Shown here: positions 1 to 11,243 of the stretch, piece after piece
Numbering within the stretch: position 1 is the first letter of the stretch
How the letters are laid out: each line of letters starts with the position of its first letter
Origin: Siphlonurus alternatus
Taxonomy: Eukaryota > Arthropoda > Insecta > Ephemeroptera > Siphlonuridae
Assembly (NCBI GenBank): GCA_949825025.1
Contig: OX463785.1
Span: 9,239,971-9,303,970, forward strand
Direction of reading: 5' to 3'
DNA: 64,000 bases
Position numbers and translations under genes: made by a program
The notes under the pieces: model-generated
Seen by the model: only the letters and a program-made list of their open reading frames with translations
Databases searched by the model: none
Told to the model about the DNA's origin: nothing

Positions 1-801
1 GCACCAAAAATAAGGATCTGAAATCAGTTGAGACCGGCCTTCGTAAAAATTCTGAGCATTTGGGTCTAAAAGTCGATGACTTCGTCCATCTACCCAATGC
101 TAACGCTCGGAAAATGTGGCTTCTTTTTTAGTCGAACTTTAATTTCTTTCGCAATTTCCCGTAAAATGTGTTTAAAAAATATTCTAAGATAGAACATATT
201 ATGGTGAATCAGAAAAAGTCATAAACTTTATTAGCTCTTCATAAAAATCTTGAGAAAAGTCTGATACAATACCAAAATTCGAGCCAAATTTTTATTTCAA
301 ATACTGCGGTCTTCTGGTTAACAGCTGACTGGATCAACGGGATTAACAACACTATATAACTTCAGCTGATGCTCGTATTGCGCAACTTGCATAAATTTCT
401 ACTGCACAACTTTTGAGGAGCCGACAAAACTTTTTCGTGTGCACATCATCGTGCATGACATCTTGCGCAAGAGTGTGTGCGCACTCAACTCGCTGACTCC
501 TCTTTAAAGTACAGTATGTAAATTTCACTATTTATTATAAAGCCAAAAAATTGTCTTATATAATATGTATGTATAATACTATATTTATTTGGAATATTTA
601 GTACACTATCCATACTATTTGATCTATTTTTTTTATAATCACTATTTTTAATTATGATATAGTGTACGTAATATCTGTATTATTTATCTCAATTAATGTA
701 TAAAATAGTATGATTTGTAATTTTTGCCATCTTGTTCGAAATCTTTAAATAACAAACTAATGTTCCCCGTCTACGAGTTCTAAACTCTTGGGGTTTATCT
801 T
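1..801. other. Left edge, no gene recognised
   Basis: AT-rich sequence. I see no exon with a convincing reading frame, and no RNA gene. It most likely belongs to the intron upstream of the BEN-domain exon at 1013. A slightly GC-richer patch lies near 410-510 with short repeated GTGTGCRC-like words, but it has no clear structure. Confidence 0.4.
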
Positions 802-922
802 AGGCCTGTTCGTAAGACCTGCTCGGTGTACACTTTTTGCACCCAATCGACCTTATGTACATGCGATATAAGGTCGATTGGGTGTAGAAAGTGTACACGG
901 AGCAGGGTTTACGAACAGGCCT
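802..922. mobile_element. Short fold-back MITE, about 121 bp
   Basis: Two arms of about 50 bases form an almost perfect inverted repeat around a short loop. The termini begin AGGCCTGTTCGTAA and end TTTACGAACAGGCCT. The ends resemble those of the elements at 45496 and 50319 (AGGTCTGTTCGTAAAT type), so it probably belongs to the same loose terminal-repeat group. It lies in the presumed intron before the BEN exon. It has no coding capacity. Confidence 0.75.
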
Positions 923-1012
923 CTTGTATTTCTGTTGTAATATGTATGTTTGAGTTCTGAATAAACAATTTAAAAAATATATATATACTTATTGGTGCGA
1001 GTGGTGTTTCAG

Positions 1013-4000
1013 GTCACGTGTAGTGCCAACAACGATTTGTCGTCAGCGAAGCAGTTTGGGTCACCAGGCGGCTGGGATTATCACAAGGTTCTTTCAACTT
1101 TGCCTCTACTTGGTAAGCCATATCTACAGTCGTATGCAAGTTCGATCATTGTTAAAGTGAGTTGTTTTAACTTTTTTGAGATACATTCTCTCTAAACACC
1201 TGTTGACTATTTATAAATCTATGAATTTGGTCAGGGTTATTCCATATATATATAATTCAGGGGCGGCTCGTACTATAGTACTGCGGTACTGCAGCCCCCC
1301 CAGAAATTTTGGGAACAAACACACAAATCACACAATTAGAAATATCAAATAATCCTATAATTTTTCTGAACTTTCCAGCAAATTTTTATCAGTTCTAACA
1401 TTTAAAATCATGAAATTTTTGCCGCTGCCGCGTACATTTATTCCCTCAGCGCTGCCCAGCGGAAGGTACTGCCACTACTAGCAGTAGCCCAAAGCAGTGT
1501 TCCCACCCTCATTCTCCTCTTCTTCAACTCCCACTCAAGCCGTGTGATTTTGGAGCGATCGGGGACTGTGCGATTGGCAGTACCCGCAAGCTCATTGGTT
1601 CAACAGAACCAATGAGCTTGTGGTATTTGACATGCGGGAATAATTTTGAACAACACTTCGAAGACCTTTCCTGTAATATGGTTTCATTGAGCAGATTAAC
1701 AGAATTTTAATTGCATTCATCAGTGAATATACTAACAAAGATTGACTAAATATATTGAAGCATCTGAGGAATGAAGACCAGCACTTTTATTTTACTTTAA
1801 TAAAAATATGACTGTCCCAAAAGAACCAACACTTTTGTCTTTTGAAAATTAAGTGGTGCATGCATGTAAACAATCGTGAGATCTCACGTTCGAACAACGA
1901 CAACAACAGGTTTCTTACTAACCACGCAGTTAGCGCCAGTCTAACTCGATGGCACTAAACGTCGATCAAATTAATTAAGTGAGAAATCTGGATAACTTAA
2001 TTCGTTCGTGAATCGCGCCCATGTATTTTATTATAAATTATAAGTTTACCAGGAACAAGTCGATATACATGGGAGCTATTTATTTATTAATTATTCACTA
2101 CAGCATTTTATACCATTAATGTGAAAATTCAAACATAAAAATAAAACAATAAAACAAAAACAAGTTGTAAAATTGTACGAGTATACAAAATATAAGAAAA
2201 CGTCGTTAATAACTATACTGCTCCAGGATGAGAAAAATATATAGCTTATTTTCCCGGGTTTGCGTGTACCAGCAGTACATTATTTAGCAGCAAATATACG
2301 ATAGTAATCAAAGAAATATTGCATGGCTAAAAAAAAAAAATAAAACAATAATAAAAAAATTGGGATCTTTGATCTGTTATACCGCTCGAGAGGGATTCTA
2401 GGAATTTTCGGTGTAAGACATTTCGGTGTAAGGAATGTTCGGTGTAAGCGTTCGGTGTATATTGACAACATGTACTGACTATTGATATATATAGCATAAG
2501 TTCTTCTAGTTCTTCTAATTCTGACCTAAAATAGAAAAAGTATTAATAAATTGAAAAACAAAATTACATTACTTAATATTTAACAGTTTTATTAACGTTG
2601 CACCAAATTTTCTTTACGCTGAAAATTCCTTGCACCGAATCTTCCTTTCACCAAGATCTCTTTACACCGAAAGTTCCGTACACCGAACGCTTACACCGAA
2701 CATTCCTTACACCGAAATGTCTTACACCGAAAATGCCGGATACCTGATAGGCGATGTAGAGGAGAACATTTTATTATTTTTTTTTTCGTAATTTTCATGT
2801 CTGAGATTTTTTTAGCATTAGGTCAGCTGATCCGTGTTATCTCTACCTTAACAGGATTACGATTATTTTTTTCTCAATTAAATAAATACTAATAATATTG
2901 AAATAATGTTTAATAATGCAATTTTTTCTTATATAAATTTCATTTTTTATTTTTTTATTAAATTTTGTCTTTAAAAATTTATATTAGATTCTGGTTGTTG
3001 CCTAATTTTGTACATATTGTATATGCCATGATCGATTTATTTGATGTTCATTATATACATTGCGTAAAAATTATACCAGACATTCAGGTTTCATATTCAC
3101 AATGCAGTTTGAATGCAGTTTGATTGACACTATTATTTAAAAAAAAAAAGGGCTTAAAACAATATTTATTTTTATATAAATATATGTTTCTTACCACGTG
3201 AAAGGATTTATGAATTAAAAAAAATAATTAAAAATTGGATATTATATTAAGTTTGAAACATTCAATCACGATTTCAAAAGGGCTCGCATAAGTGCATGTC
3301 ATAACAAATTATAAATAAAATGCATGCATTTTTTTATTTTAGATAATTTCTGCTTCGTTGTTGAGAGCATTATTATATGATTTTGTCATAATTTTACCCT
3401 AAAAAAGGGGCGTGTCCCTAAAAAAAATCGCACCTGCGGCGGGCCATTGGGGGGCTCCGCCCCCCAAACCCCCCATGGTGTTCTGCTGGTCCCATGTCAG
3501 GCAGCACCCCCGTGGAAAAGAGGCACGAGCCGCCCCTGATATATATATATATATTTCGATTTATCTTGTAACCTGAAAATATTTAATTAGACTACCATTG
3601 CACAAAATACACATCATGATGATATGAAGTTAATATTTAGGCTTCATTTGTTGCAGATTTACATGGGTGCAGACATCTGGATTCCCTACGAAACATTGGA
3701 GCTTCTGTTGTCGAACAAAAAAGATCCTGGGCAGTACATCAAGGACTTGGCGCACACGGTGTGGGGAGTCAACACATTGGTCCAGCGTTCCGTAACTGGC
3801 AAAAAGAACACTAAAGAGGTTGCCTAAAAATTCACTACACCAGAGAAAGTTACAGTGATATCTGGTAAGTTAAGCTTAAATTTATTTTTAATAAAAACCA
3901 TTAATTATAAAATTATAATTTTCACGCATGCAAATTATTAACAAAATATTAATAGCGGACGTACTACCAATTACAAATTTACGGCAATAATGTTTATACT

Positions 4001-6026
4001 GTACGTAAACTGATACTGGGGGCCGGGGAAATGCCTATTATATCTACGTAAAATTCAAAACTTCAACGAATGTGGGGGGATGAGTGGGATGGGGAGCCAC
4101 AGCCCCCTCTGCAGCTACCCCCTCCTTTTGAGTTACGATCAATGCACACAGATCAGGCACCAATCCAGGGAAAAGGGGGAGGAGGAGTTCTTTTTTTACG
4201 GAGCCGTTTTTCTGGAAAAATATCTTGATACTTTTGCGGTTTAATTGCCATAAGGATTTTCAAGATTTTTTTCCGGGAAACGGCTCCATAAAAAAAATAA
4301 TAAATAAAAACCCATTAGAGATATCGATATAGATTACGTAGGTATTTTTTAAATGGTACCGTAGTTCGGAACAAAACAAGTTAGAGTAAAACGCTGTTGT
4401 ATATTCCATAAAGCTGCATTTTAAAGGCCTCCGAAACACCAACTTTGGGAATTTTTTGTGTTGCAGCCATTTGACATGGAATTTTTTGTTTTTCATTTGT
4501 CAATAGAGGGCAGGTTATACTATTTTTAGAAAGTAAAATATTTAGAAAAATGCAATCGCTCACTCTACTTTATTAAGGGTAAGATAACACGAACAATTGA
4601 TTGTTGGTAGTCCTATTTGATTAACATGTAAACCTTAGCAACCTCATAATAATTCTGAATTTTTTTGAGAGACAGTTCTTGGCATTAAAAAAATATAGAG
4701 AAAATTTCAAAACAATCGGATGATCCAATTTTTTTAAATGAATTTTTTTAAATTTTCAGTATAGGGCTTTCCCATGGAGATCGAAACTAAAAAATTAATT
4801 TAAAAAAATTGGATCGTCCGATTGTTTTGAAATTTTGTCCATATTTTTTTAATGCCAAGAACTGTCTCTCGAAAAAAATTCAGAATCATTATGAGGTTGC
4901 TAAGGTTTACATGTTAATCAAATGGGACTAACAACAATCGATTGTTTGTGTTATCTTACCCTTAGGTAATTTTTAGTGTAGTTTTTCAATCCTACTAACT
5001 AAAGGCTGGTTTACGCAGGCCCCCAAAAAAAAAAAAAAAAAAAAATCTGCGTCAGACGCTAGAGTTAAAGTACGTGTTATCTTATCGCATGGTTCACGCA
5101 TCTAGACGCCAAACGCTAGAAGCAGACCAAGACGCAAAAGTTAACCAACTTTTGCTTCTGCGTCTGCCCTGCCCCCGACCAATGAGATTTCAAAACAATG
5201 AAATTGTGTAAAAACTAGAAAATTAAGCGAAGGTCTTCACTCAGAGACCCTTATAGAGACTTCCGTGTCTTATGGCCAGAAATTTGTTGGCCTGAGCGGG
5301 GTCCAAGTGCGGCGGCGCTGCTGCATTGCATGAGCGCGGTTGGTGGGCACGGCCCGGCACTCGCTGGCTGCCAGCTGCGTGCGCAGCTGAAAGCCGGGCC
5401 GTAGCCTAATCGCACCTATGCGATGCAGCAGCGCCGCCACACTTGGACCCCGCTCAGGCCATAAAATTTCTGGCAATAAGACACGGAGGTCTCTAACCGT
5501 CTCTGGTCTTCACTTGATTTCGGGAGAAAACGAAAAATTGTTTTGATGTAATATTGAACTTAAATGTTGTAAAATGTCTTCAACTCTCTCAGAAGCTGAA
5601 CAAAAATAGTTAACTGATTGAAAGAATTCTGATCACGAGAAGTGCCGACAACTGCCGAATTCTTACGACAACGTAAGAAGAAAAAAAGTCAAGTGAGCGT
5701 GAACCAGGTGGAATCTTGACGCAAAACGCTTTATGCAAGAATTTTATTTCTGCGTCTCCGTAAACCAGCATTAAAGATTAAAGTATCAAAATGCAACTTT
5801 TAAAATTTACATCGAAATAAATTCCAATATTTAATTAAGATAATGTGTCATTTGAAGAGGATATTTGAAATAGGCTAGCAAAAAATATAACAAAAGTCAA
5901 TATTTTGTGAAAAAAATGAATGTGCAAGAAGTAATTTATTTTATCTTATTCGGAAATGATTTGTTGTAGGAAGAAGACAAAAAGAAGAAGGGTACAGCAG
6001 GAGGATCTTCGGAAATCAACGTCTGA
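1013..6026 (+). CDS. BEN-domain protein, partial (last exons)
   Basis: Three exons on +. The exon at 1013-1156 is phase 0, with acceptor tttcag and donor gtgagt. The second starts at 3657 after gttgcag. The last is at 5970-6026, ends at TGA, and has AATAAA at 6298. Joined, they read ...SSIIVK-IYMGADIWIPYETLELLL, then SNKKDPGQYIKDLAHTVWG, then LVQRSVTGKK. This matches the BEN fold (compare BEND5: a WG motif followed by RSVTG), a DNA-binding and protein-interaction domain of transcriptional repressors. The end of exon 2 is unclear. Reading on gives KEVA then TAA at 3825-3827, with a strong gtaagt donor only at 3865. Using a weak donor at 3816 (GAG/gttgcc) keeps phase 0 and joins to a last exon reading EEDKKKKGTAGGSSEINV-stop. 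Earlier exons lie outside the window. Intron 1 holds a hAT-like element and intron 2 several hairpin elements. Confidence 0.6.
2405..2733. repeat. Fold-back of iterated CGGTGTAAG units
   Basis: The left arm (2405-2459) and right arm (2679-2733) are perfect or near-perfect reverse complements of about 55 bases. Each arm is built from four spaced copies of CGGTGTA(AG). Further degenerate CACCGAA units run inward from the right arm to about 2606. This gives a palindrome made of tandem units, unlike the plain hairpins elsewhere. Confidence 0.7.
2738..2849. mobile_element. Solo right half of a TTAA fold-back MITE
   Basis: The stretch running from ATACCTGATAG through GGAGAACATTTTA to CAGCTGATCCGTGTTATC and ending CTACCTTAA matches the right half of the complete element at 12189-12589. 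The left arm is missing. It is a decayed fragment inside the hAT-like element. Confidence 0.6.
4192..4297. repeat. Small fold-back, about 105 bp
   Basis: The arms around ACGGAGCCGTTTTTCTGG (from 4198) and CCGGGAAACGGCTCC (to about 4287) pair with each other around a loop of about 30 bases. Location: last intron of the BEN-domain gene. No coding content. Confidence 0.5.
4574..4964. mobile_element. TTAA-type fold-back MITE, 391 bp
   Basis: Long inverted repeat with arms of about 180 bases, starting TAAGGGTAAGATAACAC and ending GTGTTATCTTACCCTTA. The left flank supplies TTAA and the right end reads TTAG, one base from TTAA. It shares its termini with the elements at 17035 and 43281 but has a different interior. 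It has no coding capacity. It would transcribe into a long hairpin from either strand. Confidence 0.75.
5001..5775. mobile_element. Terminal-repeat MITE, host of a nested element
   Basis: The ends read GCTGGTTTACG (from 5005) and CGTAAACCAGC (to 5769), flanked by CTAAAG and TTAAAG. Inner arms repeat TCTGCGTC and GACGC words. A GC-rich element (5242-5505) is inserted inside it. No gene is present. It lies in the last intron of the BEN-domain gene. Confidence 0.6.
5242..5505. mobile_element. GC-rich fold-back element with 9-bp target duplication
   Basis: A 264-bp inverted repeat starts CAGAGACC and ends CGTCTCTG. The flanks GTCTTCACT (5233-5241) and GTCTTCACT (5506-5514) are identical, a clean 9-bp target-site duplication, so the borders are certain. 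The arms are much GC-richer than the surroundings (GGCGGCGCTGCTGCAT and its complement). A 9-bp duplication suggests a Mutator-like or hAT-like mobiliser. The open frame on the minus strand here is a by-product of GC richness. Confidence 0.8.
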
Positions 6027-6303
6027 GAATCTTGTGCTGCCCCCGATCGTTCCGCCTCCACCCATTAACACTTAATCAATTTAGCACAATGTATTATTAT
6101 TACTATGCTACATTGATAAAATAGGTTTTTGAAAAACTTAAGTTCAAAATTTAAACTACATTCATCATGTTGCATTCAATATCTGCATGCATAAAAATAA
6201 TTTCACTATGGTTAATGTTCCTAGCAGCTAGCTGAAGGGGTCAATAGAATTATTACGTGACTACATGTATAATATACGTCCATTGCAATTGAAATATAAT
6301 AAA

Positions 6304-7342
6304 CAATTACAGTCATATTGTAAAATTAAGTGATTAATTTTTTGCATTTCTATTGCTAGCCATGCAAGTTGAATTAATATTACAGTTAATTTGAATATTT
6401 TTATGCAAATAAGGCATGTCTATATGCCATATGCTTTCTGATACATGATTATTTTGTTATCAATTAAATGTTCAATTATTTGTATGCCAATTTTATGTGT
6501 GTAATATGTAAATTAATCTTACAAGCCCAAATTTTTGTAACAAAATTTAATGTCGTTAGATGGTATTCACAATTTTTTACTATTAAAGTTGATTGTAACT
6601 TGATAATATAATGTTTTTTATCAAACCACACACACTACACAATCATTAATTTAATTTTCTATTTAATTTTCATGATGTATTAAGTTGATCATGTTTTTAG
6701 AGTTCATGTTGACCAAAACTAGATAATGTTTCAGTTGATGAGGATTACTTCATGAGGATTTTAGTTGATGAGGATTTTTTCATGAGGATTCAGTTGATGA
6801 GGAATTTCGAGTTGATGATGACCAAAACCTAGTGATGTTTAAAAAATCATCATGAACCTTTAGGCTTGGGAGTGCCATGGCCGCGCGGATCGAGCCATTG
6901 TGATATGCACCAAATGCACCATACGATTATAGTACATACTGATATACACATATTTTAACATGCTGTATTAAATATCATATGTACCTACTGTACTGAATTA
7001 CGTAGTTATTTTCTTTTGTGTGCATATGCATACTGCTGTTTGCATATAGCTAGAACACATGATATCAATATTTCATAAGCCACCTTTGGCTTAATTAAAA
7101 GCTTTAAACTTTAAACTCTAGCTTGCATTTGTTCAATGCATTTGTTTTGTTATCTTATTATAACATTCCAGAAACTAACTTTTTCCAAATATAAACTCTA
7201 TAAGGCTTCATAAATGACTGTATATCAAAAGTAAAACTAAGTCAATCATTGTAACAGAGGTAATTACAGCGTTATCATTCTCTCTATGTCTGCAATTTGC
7301 ATATGCCTGTTAGCACTATAACGATTCTAACCCTGATTACAG
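6304..7342. other. Spacer between BEN gene and TMX2 exon
   Basis: AT-rich sequence downstream of the BEN-gene poly-A signal. It holds a short tandem repeat (6731-6820). I searched it for an exon encoding the missing N-terminal membrane segment of TMX2 and found none. Confidence 0.45.
6731..6820 (+). repeat. Imperfect tandem repeat, about 30-bp unit
   Basis: The unit AGTTGATGAGGATT followed by TTCATGAGGATT recurs two and a half times with small changes. GATGAGGATT and CATGAGGATT alternate. Short, with no coding meaning. Confidence 0.6.
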
Positions 7343-10332
7343 CGAGAATCTGAGATCCTGTTTTTCCTGCTGATCGTGGTGGTGATTCGGACTCGCAAGA
7401 CAGGCAGCGTCACGATGGTCAACTATCTCTCCTCGAGCTTCATCTACACCAAGGTTGCCAACTTGATACTTTGGTTCTACGCTGATGCTCGTCTCGGAAT
7501 TGCCTACGGTGCTGTCTTCATTTGTAAGTCTTAACAACTGTATTGAACGCCAATGTATGAAAAATATATTCCAAATTTAGAATGTTCACTTTTTTCACCT
7601 TTTCACTCTAATACTTGAATACGAGGTCAGATCGTAAATGTTTAAAATCTCTGTACACATCTTTAAAAAAAAAATGGCTCATAAGTAATTTATTGATTTA
7701 CTTTTTCTTAACTTTTGTGTCCAAAATACGTAAAATAAATAAATACATTGTACATGTTCAGTAGACATAATTGCAGTCTTATGTAGACTGTATACCCCTT
7801 CTCCAATATCATATTAAAGTAGTATAAAGGTATAGGTGTATAGATATTTATAAAGGTATTCAATGGGCTTCTTTGTGGGTACACCTCTAAACCTCCCCAA
7901 TAGTGAAATTTGATCCATTGAAGTGCAGATTTATAGACAGGAAAAAATTAATGGTTTAAAAACATTTATGAGGGGTGCATCTGATACTGTTGTATGCATT
8001 GGGACAGCACAATGATTTCCCCTGCTCCGTGGGTGATTTTATACAATCTATGATGGCACAGGGAAATTTTATTGAAAGAAATTGTGGTCTCAAATTTGCA
8101 ATTGCATATTTTTGCCTCTGAACGCTGCAACCCTAGCAAATCAGGCAGGTGTAATATTCAAGCTATATACGTGTACTTATTGTTTGGCATGATGACAAGC
8201 TAAACTGTCTACTGACGTCTGACGTGTTTTCAGTGATGGGATTGGTGCTTCCTGAGCCAGCTTATGCCGGTCCTGAGAACATTACCTACTTCAGGACAGG
8301 AAACTTGGACGAGGAAATACAACGTGATAAAAAAATCACTTGGATTGTTGCATTCTACACAGCGTGGAATCCAACATGTGTCAACTTTGCTCCTATCTTT
8401 GCAGAGCTCTCGGCTCAGTAAGTTGATGATAAAATATTTTTAATTAATGTGCTTTGAGAAAGGAATTTAGTTAAACCCAGCTTGCCATTGTTATAATTAT
8501 TGTATCCAATGATCTGACTGGCTCAGGGGTTTATAGACAAGCGAGCATGTTTTTTTGGATGAAAACTCTTTTCGTGGAACCCAGCATAGGATAAAATATT
8601 GTTTCTATTTACACCGCTGTTGAAGAAATTTATTGATTTTTCTAAAATAATGTTAGTCGACAAATATTTGTAATTTCAGATTGTATATTGTCAACCTGTC
8701 AACTAGAAATAGAAATGTCATTAGAGAGAATGTTATACAACAACTCTAGCACTTGCTTAATGTTTCTAGATTTTCCAGGATCCTTGAACTTATTTCTCCC
8801 ATTTTTCCATTTTTATTTCTCCCATTACTATGACCATGTATGTAGTATAAACTAAGGTTTTCATGTTCTCTTGGTCATCAGGTACTGCAGTACTTAAATT
8901 ATAATGCTTTTCTAATAATGTCATTCAGGCCGGAGGCGTGATTTTCATAGATTTTGTAATTAAAATTTAATTTTATACATTATTTATTTATTTATTTTGT
9001 ATTTCAATTTTTAGGACCCTGCCCACATTTTCAATCACTGTTTACAAGACACCCTGGTAATGTTACAGGTATGCGCTGGACAACTTCAAGTTTGGAAAGC
9101 TGGACGTCGGGAGGTTCCCTGAGGTTGGCAACAAGCACCGAGTGAGCGACTCTTCGCTGAGCAGGCAGCTACCGACCTTGATTCTCTTCAAGGACGGCAA
9201 GGAGGCCATACGCAGGCCTGACATCGACACAACCAACAAACTGCACAAGTTCTTCTTTTCAGAAGTGAGCACTTACGCTAGGGTTTTCATGTTTCTTTAG
9301 CTAGATGGTTGAATAACACACTTTGTTTCCCTAGCTCCCTTTTTAATTTGTTTAAATTTATTTATTAAAAAAAACATATAAAAATATTACTATTTTTTTT
9401 AACATATAAAAATGTTGCCCTCAAAAAGCTGCTGATTTAGCATGCGGATTTAAAGTACTGTAATACATACAGTATATTATTTATTTGTTGCTACATATTC
9501 TTAAATTTGCAACAATTTTATTTATTTATTTATTTATTTATTTATTTTTCCTGCAAACATAGAAGTTAACTTGTATAGCTTGAGGTAGTACTTAATTTTG
9601 GTTTCCAGCTAACTAATTATACTTCAATCTTCTTTCCCAATTGCTCTTATTACAATAGAGTACCGACCTCCATTTTTTTTATTGTAGAGGGTGATGCTAC
9701 TCTGATTTTTTTTCAGATTTTTTAGAGCCCGGCAACTGTTTTTTAAGAATTATTGAAAGTGCAGAAAAAGACGTGGATTCGAACCCAACCTCGCCAAAAC
9801 TTTTTAGAAATACTTCCCGGTCCCTAAAAAATCTGAAAAAAAAAATCAGAGTAACATAACTTTTCATCCTCTATCCATTTCTGCTATAAAAAATTTTGAG
9901 GTTGATACTCCATTTAAAGACAGAAAAAAATTAAAATTAATTAATAAATAAAAAATTATTATGATTTTCTATTCAAAATTATTTAAAATATGACATTGAT
10001 TCATTCGTTGATTCATTGATTTAAATTAATTAAATTTAAATTAATTGGTAATTATTAAAATTAATTAATAATTTTTATTTATATTTAAAATTAAAGTAAA
10101 TAACTAAATAAGTGTCACATTTTTAAACAGTTTTGAATAGAGAATCAATTATTGCTAAATAATTTTGCTCTCTAGTTTAAATGCTAATGAATTGTTTGTT
10201 TTTCAGGACAATGTGAAAGCGGCGTTTGACCTCAATAACATTTATGCCGAGTGCAAAAATAATCCATTGAAGATACCAAAGAAATTAACTAAGAAGGAGT
10301 CTGAATCTGAGAGCCATGCTAAATCAGAATAG
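7343..10332 (+). CDS. TMX2: TMX2, thioredoxin-related transmembrane protein 2 (5' end missing)
   Basis: Four exons join in frame: 7343-7523, 8234-8417, 9069-9264 and 10207-10332 (TAG), with gtaagt, gtaagt and gtgagc donors. They give 228 residues. The protein reads RESEILFFLLIVVVI, then KVANLILWFYAD (membrane-associated part), then a thioredoxin-like domain WIVAFYTAWNPTCVNFAP, RQLPTLILFKDGKEAIRRP and FFFSEDNVKAAFDLNNIY. These match animal TMX2, an ER-membrane member of the protein disulfide isomerase family. The active site is NPTC, so the first cysteine is absent, as in human TMX2 (SNDC). The human tail ends in a dilysine ER signal (KKDK), whereas this one ends HAKSE. About 65 N-terminal residues (first exon or exons) could not be found upstream. 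AATAAA lies at 10527. Confidence 0.92.
9654..9914. mobile_element. Core-sharing MITE with tRNA-like centre
   Basis: Location: TMX2 intron 3. The ends read AGAGTACCGACCTCC and GAGGTTGATACTCCATT. The subterminal part contains TAGAGGGTGATGCTACTCTGA, the word family shared with copies at 16210, 18363, 21932, 38583 and 46832. The centre holds GGATTCGAACC (9775-9785), the exact reverse of a pol III B box, next to CCTCGCC. Confidence 0.65.
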
Positions 10333-11140
10333 TTAAAAAAATTAATGTACTAGTTTTAGAAAATTTGTTGTCTCTCCGTCATCAATATATGTTGTTTTTC
10401 CACTTCATATAAATTTTTGAACTGAATGTTAGTCGCATATTTTTGTGTCATTGTATTAATCTCATTTGCTTGTAAGATATTCTAGTTTTGTTTTATTTCA
10501 TTAAATTCATTTATTAATATTTTATAAATAAAGTATTTGAAGTATTCTGTTAACAATATATGGCTTGGATGCAATAAGTAAATTTAATATATATTAAATA
10601 TTTAATTTCAAGTTGTTATTTCAACCTTTTTTTACCATTAAAAAGTTGGTGAATTGATAAATTGCTGTTTACTTTGAATATATGTATCCATTTCATGCAT
10701 TAATCATAAAGTATTTTTAACTTATTAGTCAGTTTGCAAGTTTCTAACATTCAAGCATTTAAGAGGACGGAGTTATTTATGAATATGCGACATTTTGGCA
10801 CTTTGCAGCACTATTTGAAGTATATGTTTGAAGCGCCTTAATTTAAAAAATAAAGAGAAAACAATAAATGTCAATACGGCTCCTAAATATAAGTTAGTAA
10901 AAATATTTAATCATGTGTCATGTCATCATTTTCAAATCAAATGCGGGACTGTTGGCAGCATAAATTTCATGCAGTTCTGAATTTTTGTATTGATTATATA
11001 TAAAAAATTATTAGTAAATTATATTATGTAGTCACAAAATGTACCAACTGCATGGTATATAAATACATGTGAATTTAATTAATATATATAGGACAGATCA
11101 AGGAAAATATAATATAATTCCTCCATGGGAGAGATATATA

Positions 11141-11243
<103 letters not shown>

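Larger units (their letters stand above)
1258..3538. mobile_element. hAT-like DNA transposon, non-autonomous, about 2.3 kb
   Basis: The left end CAGGGGCGGCTCGT (1258) is the reverse complement of the right end ACGAGCCGCCCCTG (to 3538). Both sit in TA-rich flanks, so an 8-bp target duplication cannot be proved. The CAGGG start and terminal-repeat style fit hAT elements. No transposase frame survives inside. It lies in the intron between two BEN-gene exons. The interior contains a hairpin at 1588-1621, a CGGTGTAAG fold-back (2405-2733) and a half copy of a TTAA fold-back element (about 2738-2849), so it has itself been a landing site. Confidence 0.65.

Noticed and set aside
3624..3656. Upstream part of the open frame before the BEN exon
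   Set aside because: It is intron sequence before the gttgcag acceptor at 3650-3656.
5270..5476. Minus-strand 68-aa frame in GC-rich DNA
   Set aside because: It falls within the inverted-repeat element with a 9-bp target duplication. It is a GC-rich by-product.
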